This document shows positions 7,501-12,413 of a DNA stretch of 13,037 nt, piece after piece. Source of the DNA: Chloroflexia bacterium (GTDB lineage: Bacteria > Chloroflexota > Chloroflexia > Thermomicrobiales > JALYUS01); assembly GCA_025928215.1 (NCBI GenBank), contig JAICJW010000084.1, forward strand, positions 1-13,037, read 5' to 3'. The position numbers and the translations under genes were made by a program. Each line of letters opens with the position of its first letter. Position 1 is the stretch's first letter. The notes below the pieces were generated by a model. It saw nothing but the letters and a program-made list of their open reading frames with translations, had not been told where the DNA came from and ran no database searches.

Positions 7501-7536
7501 GCATGAACAGGAGGCGGTACATTCTCTCCTGCATGC
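7501..7536 (-). promoter_or_regulatory. stem-loop in the 5' leader of the importer operon
   Basis: GCATG (7501-7505) and CAGGAG (7508-7513) pair with CTCCTG (7526-7531) and CATGC (7532-7536), giving 11 paired bases with a 2-base bulge and a 12-base loop. In the minus-strand transcript the left arm reads GCAUGCAGGAG, so an AGGAG followed by an AUG is buried in the stem. It lies between the likely promoter and the permease start, about 60 bases before the latter. A role in controlling leader translation or mRNA stability is inference. Confidence 0.5.
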
Positions 7537-7590
7537 CGCGCCCTGTCTACAGCCGCGTTCACATGCATTCTCGGCGAGGATTATGCAAAG

Positions 7591-7619
7591 ATACTATCAA
7601 TGTCCTCGCCTACTGTAAA
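7591..7619 (-). promoter_or_regulatory. sigma-70-type promoter for the importer operon
   Basis: On the minus strand, TTTACA (complement of 7614-7619, 5 of 6 to TTGACA) is 17 bases from TAGTAT (complement of 7591-7596, 4 of 6 to TATAAT). Transcription would start near 7584 and give a leader of about 140 bases before the DppB-type gene. An 8-bp inverted repeat, GGCGAGGA (7573-7580) and TCCTCGCC (7603-7610), brackets the -10 box symmetrically and could be an operator. Confidence 0.55.
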
Positions 7620-7661
7620 GAGTCACTCCCGTGCCGAGAGAAATTCTCCGCTGGTATCGCC

Positions 7662-7692
7662 GCCCGCCCTGCTGATAGAATGGGGGGCGGGC
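7662..7692 (+). promoter_or_regulatory. extended -10 promoter for the ribosomal-protection gene, inside an inverted repeat
   Basis: TG-A-TAGAAT (7673-7681) is an extended -10 with 5 of 6 consensus bases in the hexamer. The -35 region (about 7652-7658) is poor, as is common for extended -10 promoters. GCCCGCCC (7662-7669) and GGGCGGGC (7685-7692) form a perfect 8-bp inverted repeat around it. Initiation near 7688 would leave about 49 bases before the leader ORF at 7737. A repressor site is possible but unproven. Confidence 0.45.
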
Positions 7693-7736
7693 CATCCGGT
7701 TGCGGCCCCTTCGCACACTAGCACGAGGAGAATCCC

Positions 7737-7841
7737 ATGCGGCAGTCGTTGAAGAATCCAGCGGTCGGACGTTTCTTCAACGGGAGTGCCGCGCATGGCG
7801 ATTGTCAATATCGGGATTCTGGCGCATGTAGACGCCGGTAA
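7737..7841 (+). CDS. 34-codon leader ORF overlapping the start of the ribosomal-protection gene
   Basis: ATG 7737-7739 has a near-ideal GAGGAG (7725-7730) 6 bases upstream, better than the site of the main gene. The peptide begins MRQSLKNPAVGRFFN and ends at TAA 7839-7841, 47 bases inside the GTPase gene in a different frame. Codons 4-15 span a 10-bp stem-loop. Known precedents are the leader peptides of tet(M), erm and mef genes, where ribosome stalling on the leader controls the resistance gene. I infer a regulatory leader, not a functional protein. It could also be a chance ORF, and conservation in relatives would decide. Confidence 0.5.
   Translation: MRQSLKNPAVGRFFNGSAAHGDCQYRDSGACRRR
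7747..7782 (+). promoter_or_regulatory. attenuator-like stem-loop next to the Shine-Dalgarno of the ribosomal-protection gene
   Basis: CGTTGAAGAA (7747-7756) pairs perfectly with TTCTTCAACG (7773-7782) around a 16-base loop, and a U-G pair (7746/7783) can extend it. The base of the stem takes the first one or two Gs of GGGAG (7782-7786), the Shine-Dalgarno for ATG 7795. A ribosome translating the leader ORF must melt this stem. There is no T-run, so control of translation is more likely than termination. Confidence 0.6.
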
Positions 7842-9765
7842 GACGACCCTCACGGAACGCATCCTCTTCGAGACCGGTGTGATCGCGTCGGTCGGCAGCG
7901 TAGATAAAGGCACGACACAGACCGACACGATGGACCTGGAACGCGCTCGCGGCATCACCATCGTCTCGGCGGTTGTTTCGTTTCAACTGCACACGCTCAA
8001 GGTTAACCTCATTGATACCCCCGGTCACGGAGACTTCGTCGCTGAGGTCGAGCGATCGTTGCGCGTGCTCGATGGCGTCGTGCTGGTGGTCTCGTCCGTT
8101 GAGGGCGTGCAGCCCCAGACGCGGCGCCTCGCGCGGGCCATACGCGCCGCGAATCTGCCGGTGCTGATATTCGTCAATAAAATTGACCGCCTCGGCGCAC
8201 GCGGCGAGACGCTCCTCGATGATCTTCGCCGCAAGCTGAATCTGCGTGTCGTGGCGATGAACGGCGCAACCGGGATCGGTGACCGGGCAGCGGCGGTCGT
8301 CCCGCGGGATCACGAAAGCCCGGCCTGGCGCGATCCGGTGGCCGATCTCCTGGCGGAGACGAGCGAGCGCGTGATCGAGGAATTCGATCGCACCGGGGGT
8401 GATCTAAGCGCTGCCTTCCTTGTGGCGGAAATCCGGGCGCAGATCGCGGCGGGGGCCATCGCTCCCGTCTTCTTCGGATCGGCGATCACCGGGGCCGGCG
8501 TGCCCGAACTGCTCGCCGGCATCGAGGAGTGGCTTCCGGTGGCCGAAGCGGCGAAGCGTGCGCCAGCTGCCGGCACCGTGTTCAAGATCGTCCGCCGCGC
8601 TTCGGGGGAGAAACTCGTCTTTGTGCGGCTCTTCGCGGGGAGTGTGGCAGTGCGGCAGCGCGTGGCGCTATGTCGTTACGATGCCTTCGGCGAGCGGGAG
8701 CAGATCGAGGAGCGCATCACCGGCATTGATCGCTTCGTAGCGGGAACCACCGTATCGGCGGAAGAGGTGAGCGCGGGAGAGATTGCCGCCTTGCACGGGC
8801 TTCGGGCGGCGCGCATCGGCGATCACATCGGCGCCAACGCACCTGCGGGGAAAGAGAGCCCCCGTGCGTTTCCGGCACCGGCGCTGGAAAGCGTCGTGCG
8901 CCCGGCCGATCCCGGCCAGATCGCGCGGTTGCGCGCGGCGCTCGATCATCTCGCGGAGCAGGACCCGCTCATTGCACTGCGTCAGCGCAACGACGCGGGG
9001 GAGCTATCGCTCCGGCTCTATGGCGAGGTGCAGAAGGAAGTCGTGATGGAGACGCTCTTGCAGGAGTATGGTGTCGCCGTGACATTCGGACCGAGCCAGA
9101 CGATTTGCGTCGAGCGCCCGGTTGGCACGGGCGAGCATGCCGAGATCATGGGCGAGGACGGGAACCCCTTCTATGCGACGGTCGGATTGCGCGTCGAGCC
9201 GGCCGAGCGCGGGAGCGGCATTCGTTATGTCCGCGAACTCGGCGCATTGCCACTCGCCTTCTATCGCGCCATTGAGGAGACCGTGTATGAGACGTTCATG
9301 CAAGGATTGTCTGGCTGGGAAGTGACCGATTGTATCGTCACGCTCACCCTTGCGGGATTTAGCTCGGTGCTCAGTACCGCCGGGGACTTTCGCAAACTCA
9401 CCCCGCTCGTCCTGATGCGGGCGCTGCTCGGGGCGGGCACCGAGGTCTGCGAGCCAATCGAGGAGTTCGATCTCGAAATTCCGGAGGATACATTTGGCGT
9501 GGTCTCCGGCGCATTGGTGAGCGCGCGCGCGACGATGCGAAACGCGTTTCGGGATGGCGCGTCCTATCGCATCATCTGTGCGATCCCGACCGCGGAACTG
9601 CGTGCCATCGAGCAGCAGCTACCGGCGCTGACGCGCGGCGACGGCAGCTGGATGTCGAGCTTTGCCGGCCATGTTCCCGTTACCGGAGATGCGCCGACCA
9701 GGGCACGCATCGGCCCGAATCCGCTCAACCGCGCGCACTATCTGGCGGACGTCGCGCGGTCGTAG
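7795..9765 (+). CDS. Tet(M)/OtrA-type ribosomal-protection GTPase (EF-G-like)
   Basis: This 656-residue translational GTPase is close to the ~640 residues of Tet(M). The G domain shows AHVDAGKTT (10-18), RGITI (52-56), DTPGHGDF (74-81) with H78, and NKID (128-131). The C-terminal half has GLSGWEVTDC and TRGDGSWMSSFAGH, matching Tet(M) domain IV and the end of domain V. ATG 7795 is used because MAIVNIGILAHVDAGKTT aligns with the Tet(M) start and GGGAG lies 8 bases upstream. GTG 7786 is the alternative. In Tet(M), the domain IV loop YSPVSTPADF displaces tetracycline. Here it reads SSVLSTAGDF (523-532), with V525 at the key proline (Tet(M) P509). The protein therefore belongs to the family, but tetracycline resistance is not assured. 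It may protect against another drug or rescue ribosomes. Confidence 0.92.
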   Translation: MAIVNIGILAHVDAGKTTLTERILFETGVIASVGSVDKGTTQTDTMDLERARGITIVSAVVSFQLHTLKVNLIDTPGHGDFVAEVERSLRVLDGVVLVVSSVEGVQPQTRRLARAIRAANLPVLIFVNKIDRLGARGETLLDDLRRKLNLRVVAMNGATGIGDRAAAVVPRDHESPAWRDPVADLLAETSERVIEEFDRTGGDLSAAFLVAEIRAQIAAGAIAPVFFGSAITGAGVPELLAGIEEWLPVAEAAKRAPAAGTVFKIVRRASGEKLVFVRLFAGSVAVRQRVALCRYDAFGEREQIEERITGIDRFVAGTTVSAEEVSAGEIAALHGLRAARIGDHIGANAPAGKESPRAFPAPALESVVRPADPGQIARLRAALDHLAEQDPLIALRQRNDAGELSLRLYGEVQKEVVMETLLQEYGVAVTFGPSQTICVERPVGTGEHAEIMGEDGNPFYATVGLRVEPAERGSGIRYVRELGALPLAFYRAIEETVYETFMQGLSGWEVTDCIVTLTLAGFSSVLSTAGDFRKLTPLVLMRALLGAGTEVCEPIEEFDLEIPEDTFGVVSGALVSARATMRNAFRDGASYRIICAIPTAELRAIEQQLPALTRGDGSWMSSFAGHVPVTGDAPTRARIGPNPLNRAHYLADVARS

Positions 9766-11018
9766 GCTTCGCCGAGCGTACGCACCGGCGAGTGGGCGAG
9801 CAGGAGCGGCGAGAGCAACTGACCGCCAACGGCGACAAAGAGCGCCGCCCGCAGCCCGATCACCTGCCCGAGCAGCCCACCGAGCAGCAGGCCGCCGAGC
9901 AGCGCGCTCCACTCAATGAAGCGGATGCTGGCATTCATCCGCCCCAGTAGGTGATCCGGTGTTCGCGCCTGCAAAAGACTGACCTGGTTGACCTCATAGA
10001 TCGTCGCCGCGCCATCGCCGAAGACCTGCTGGATCAGGAGCGAAACAACGATCCAAGCCAGTGGACCAGAAGCGAGCGGGATGATGACCGTTGAGACAAT
10101 CGCGAGCAACAACATCCAGAACATCGTCGGGCCAAGTCCCCACTGCCGTACCACGCGCTCCGCCAACACCGCGCCCACGAGCGAACTGAGACCGCCAATG
10201 GCATAAATCACGCCTTGGAGCGCGGGCGAGACGTGCAACTGCCGCGTGACGAAGAGGATAATCACGGCACCAATGATGTTGCGGAAGAGATACCAGACAC
10301 CGGTGACACCGGCGAGCGTGCGGAAGGTTTGGTTGTCGCGCAGCAGGCGCATTCCTGCCGCGATCTCCCGCCACGTTCCCTCACGTTCCGCCGCCGGTGT
10401 AGGCGGCGGTTCGTGCGTGCGAATCATTGCCAGTGAGCCTGCCGAGACCAGAAAAGAGACGGAGTCAATCAGGATCATGCCGGGGATGGTGAAGATCGGC
10501 AGGAGAAAGCCCGCGATGCTCCAGCCGCCGAACTCCGCGCCCGCCGCAGTCGCCTGAAGCTTGCTGTTCCCCTCGATCAGATCGGCCCGCCGCACGAGCG
10601 ACGGCAGATACGAGCGGTAGGCGACATCGAAACAGACGGTGAGCATGCTCACGAGCAAGGCGATGGCAAAGAGCACGATAATTGTCAGATGACCAAGTGC
10701 GGCGGCGAGCGGGATCATCGCCAGCAGGGCGGCCCGCCCAATATCCACAACAATCATCACGGGGCGGCGGCGCAGGCGATCTACCCAGACACCGGCGAAC
10801 AGTCCGACGATCAGCCCCGGTCCGTACTGCGCCGCATTGAGGAGCGCCACCTGAATCGGCGTCGCATGAAGGGTCAGCACCGCGACGAAGGTGAGCGCGA
10901 AGCCCCCGACGCGGCTGCCGAAGAGCGAGACCGTCTGCCCCGCCCACAATTTCAGGAAGTCGCGATGCCGCCATAACCCCGTGAAGCGGGCAGGCGATGG
11001 TTCGGTTATCGTTTCCAT
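9738..11018 (-). CDS. MFS exporter, MFS_3/DHA3 (Mef/EntS-like) type
   Basis: This 426-residue membrane protein has about 12 hydrophobic segments. RHRDFLKLWAGQTVSLFGS (17-35) is the typical MFS_3 opening. The loop between helices 2 and 3 holds VWVDRLRRRPVMI (77-89), the motif-A equivalent with D80 and the R/K cluster. This branch includes proton-driven exporters of macrolides and siderophores. Facing a ribosomal-protection gene, drug efflux is the likeliest role, but the substrate is unknown. ATG at 11018 has GGGAG 10 bases upstream. The last 28 bp (9738-9765) overlap the 3' end of the convergent GTPase gene. The leader at 11019-11197 carries a small ORF and competing stems. Confidence 0.9.
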   Translation of the reverse strand: METITEPSPARFTGLWRHRDFLKLWAGQTVSLFGSRVGGFALTFVAVLTLHATPIQVALLNAAQYGPGLIVGLFAGVWVDRLRRRPVMIVVDIGRAALLAMIPLAAALGHLTIIVLFAIALLVSMLTVCFDVAYRSYLPSLVRRADLIEGNSKLQATAAGAEFGGWSIAGFLLPIFTIPGMILIDSVSFLVSAGSLAMIRTHEPPPTPAAEREGTWREIAAGMRLLRDNQTFRTLAGVTGVWYLFRNIIGAVIILFVTRQLHVSPALQGVIYAIGGLSSLVGAVLAERVVRQWGLGPTMFWMLLLAIVSTVIIPLASGPLAWIVVSLLIQQVFGDGAATIYEVNQVSLLQARTPDHLLGRMNASIRFIEWSALLGGLLLGGLLGQVIGLRAALFVAVGGQLLSPLLLAHSPVRTLGEAYDRATSAR

Positions 11019-11026
11019 GTGAAACG
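11010..11026. promoter_or_regulatory. palindrome with the exporter start codon in its loop
   Basis: CGTTTC (11010-11015) and GAAACG (11021-11026) flank CATGT. In the minus-strand mRNA this gives a 6-bp stem whose 5-base loop, ACAUG, contains the initiation codon. It could instead be a DNA operator half-site pair. The functional meaning is inference. Confidence 0.4.
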
Positions 11027-11028
11027 TT

Positions 11029-11101
11029 CTCCCTCACAGCGAAAGGTCGCGGAGTGGCGAGGGAGCGCGGGCAGAGAGATGGTGCGATCCGCACGCGCTC
11101 C
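11029..11101 (-). promoter_or_regulatory. two mutually exclusive stems controlling the exporter Shine-Dalgarno (attenuator)
   Basis: In the minus-strand transcript, segment 1 is GGAGCGCG (complement of 11094-11101). It pairs perfectly with CGCGCTCC (complement of 11062-11069). Segment 2 continues as CTCCCTC (complement of 11059-11065), which pairs perfectly with GAGGGAG (complement of 11029-11035), the Shine-Dalgarno of the exporter. The two stems share bases 11062-11065 and cannot both be complete. A small TGCG/CGCA hairpin sits in the first loop and a GCGA/TCGC hairpin (11039-11050) in the second. Segment 1 begins at the last base of the leader stop codon, so a terminating ribosome would mask it. 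Confidence 0.6.
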
Positions 11102-11157
11102 TACAGCGCGGCGGCTCTGAGGATGGCGTTGTAACACACCTCTGAATGGCGGTTCAT
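11101..11157 (-). CDS. 18-codon leader ORF upstream of the exporter
   Basis: The ORF encodes MNRHSEVCYNAILRAAAL and stops at TAG (11103-11101). AGGGA lies 8 bases before the ATG. It begins about 40 bases after the predicted transcription start and ends exactly where the competing stems begin. Known parallels are the leader peptides of ermC, cat and mef genes. I infer a drug- or starvation-sensing regulatory peptide. The sequence is not one I recognise, and the ORF could be chance. Confidence 0.5.
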   Translation of the reverse strand: MNRHSEVCYNAILRAAAL

Positions 11158-11203
11158 GGGGTTGATCCCTTCGTGCCGTGAGCAAAAGTCCGTCGTTACG
11201 TCG

Positions 11204-11232
11204 AGCATACGGGAGCAGCGGCGGCGCGTCAA
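11204..11232 (-). promoter_or_regulatory. sigma-70-type promoter for the exporter leader
   Basis: On the minus strand, TTGACG (complement of 11227-11232, 5 of 6) is 17 bases from TATGCT (complement of 11204-11209, 4 of 6). A start near 11197 gives a leader of about 180 bases before the exporter, containing the small ORF and the competing stems. It is the best-matched promoter in the window. Confidence 0.6.
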
Positions 11233-11257
11233 TCATCCGAACGGGCAGATTCAGGCT

Positions 11258-11456
11258 CTATGGATACGCGCTGAGGAATTCGCCAATCCAGCCGACGATC
11301 CGCTCCGGCGCGTCTTCCTGAAGGAAGTGGTTCGCCACTCCCGTCGTCCACGTAGTGCATCGCGAAATCGCCGCTGTGGTGGTAGTGCGGCGCGAATGGG
11401 AACGTCCCATCGAACGTCTCACTCTCAATGCCAAGCACCGCCGCCCCCGTATCCAT
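11258..11456 (-). pseudogene. alpha/beta-hydrolase remnant (haloalkane-dehalogenase-like) with a large internal deletion
   Basis: From 11456 the minus strand reads MDTGAAVLGIESETFDGTF, then PFAPHY and MHYVDDGSGEP, the N-terminal 40-odd residues of an alpha/beta-hydrolase such as a haloalkane dehalogenase or epoxide hydrolase. Immediately after, a different frame reads ANHFLQEDAPERIVGWIGEF and ends LSAYP with TAG at 11260-11258. This is the classic C-terminal end with the catalytic-histidine region (NHF, normally GHF). The middle, normally about 200 or more residues with the nucleophile elbow and acid, is missing, and the join near GGCGAACCA is out of frame. The product cannot be a hydrolase. 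It begins 14 bp after the epimerase gene, so it was probably third in that operon. Confidence 0.8.
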
Positions 11457-11470
11457 CCCATTACTGCCGA

Positions 11471-12409
11471 TTAATCCGCCACTTTCACATCCGCAGCCGC
11501 TCGCGCGGCGACCATGGCGGCGAGACCCTGGGCGAGCGTGTATTCCGGGCGCCAGCGGCCCTGCCGGGTGATCCGCTCGTTCGAGAGGCGTGAGATGCGG
11601 ACATCACCCGCGCGGGCCGGCCCATACGCGACCGTCGGCACGACGCCGAGCGCCTCCCCGACCTGCCGCGCGAGGTCGTTCACCGTCGTCTCTGCCCCGC
11701 TCGCGACATTCCAGAGGCCCGAATGATTCCACGAGAGCGCCGCCCGCACGGCCGCCGCCACGTCCGCGACATAGACGAAATCGCGCACCTGTTCGCCATC
11801 GCCGTTGATGTGCAGCGATTCACCGCGCGCGAGGCGATCCACGAAGGTGGCGATGACGCCGCCGTCCGTCCCGGCGCGCTGGCGCGGGCCGTAGACATTG
11901 GCGGGCCGGAGGATCGCATAGGAGAGGCCGCTGAGGGCAACGTATCCCTCGGCGGCGAGTTTATGCACGCCGTACGGGCTGAGTGGGGCGGGAAGCGTCA
12001 TTTCATCGGCGCGGGCGGTTGTGTCGCCGTAGACGGCGCCGCCGGAGGAGAAAAAGACGAAGCGCCCAACGCCCGTCTCCTTCGCGCAATGGACGATGTT
12101 CTCCGTACCGCCGAGATTCACCTGCCGGTCATAGGCCGGGTCCGCCACCGAGTGCGGTACCGAGGTCTGCGCCGCGCAGTGAATCACCGCGTCGAACGCG
12201 CCCTCCCCGAAGACTGGCAGCAGCGCGGGATCGGCGATGTCACGGATGATTAGCGGCACGCCGGTTGGCAGATTCGCGCGGTCGCCACCGGAGAGATCAT
12301 CCACGACGGTGACGCGCCATCCCTCCCGCACGAGCATCGCAACGATGTGGCTGCCGATAAAGCCGGCGCCACCGGTGACGACGACCGTTCGATCATTTCC
12401 CGTTTGCAT
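11471..12409 (-). CDS. NAD-dependent sugar epimerase/dehydratase, GalE-like extended SDR
   Basis: This 312-residue extended short-chain dehydrogenase has GGAGFIGS (13-20) for NAD, D37 for the adenosine ribose, FFSSGGAVYG (119-128), and catalytic Y146 and K150 in YGVHK. ILRPANVYGPRQ and RDFVYVADVA follow, as in UDP-glucose 4-epimerases. At the usual catalytic Ser/Thr (S124 of E. coli GalE) my alignment places G123. SSGG variants occur in this superfamily, so activity is not ruled out. The gene starts 4 bp after the stop of the polysaccharide deacetylase, with AAGGG 11 bases before the ATG, so the two are co-transcribed. A nucleotide-sugar step in surface or exopolysaccharide synthesis is inferred. 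The exact sugar is unknown. Confidence 0.92.
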   Translation of the reverse strand: MQTGNDRTVVVTGGAGFIGSHIVAMLVREGWRVTVVDDLSGGDRANLPTGVPLIIRDIADPALLPVFGEGAFDAVIHCAAQTSVPHSVADPAYDRQVNLGGTENIVHCAKETGVGRFVFFSSGGAVYGDTTARADEMTLPAPLSPYGVHKLAAEGYVALSGLSYAILRPANVYGPRQRAGTDGGVIATFVDRLARGESLHINGDGEQVRDFVYVADVAAAVRAALSWNHSGLWNVASGAETTVNDLARQVGEALGVVPTVAYGPARAGDVRISRLSNERITRQGRWRPEYTLAQGLAAMVAARAAADVKVAD

Positions 12410-12413
12410 CGTG

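Noticed and set aside
7133..7534. 133-codon minus-strand frame overlapping the DppB-type gene start
   Set aside because: Most of it is out of frame inside the permease gene, with Ser/Arg-rich shadow composition. Only its first codons lie in the leader, and their ribosome site is buried in a hairpin.
7443..7736. tRNA or other structural RNA gene in the divergent gap
   Set aside because: No cloverleaf, T-loop consensus or CCA end was seen. The region is explained by promoters and hairpins.
7786..7794. GTG 7786 as start of the ribosomal-protection GTPase
   Set aside because: The GTG overlaps the last base of the GGGAG that serves ATG 7795, and family alignment begins at the Met of MAIVNIG.
11006..11236. 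76-codon minus-strand frame through the exporter leader
   Set aside because: It crosses the -10 region and leader stems, has no ribosome site and no coding character. The 18-codon ORF fits the promoter and stems better.
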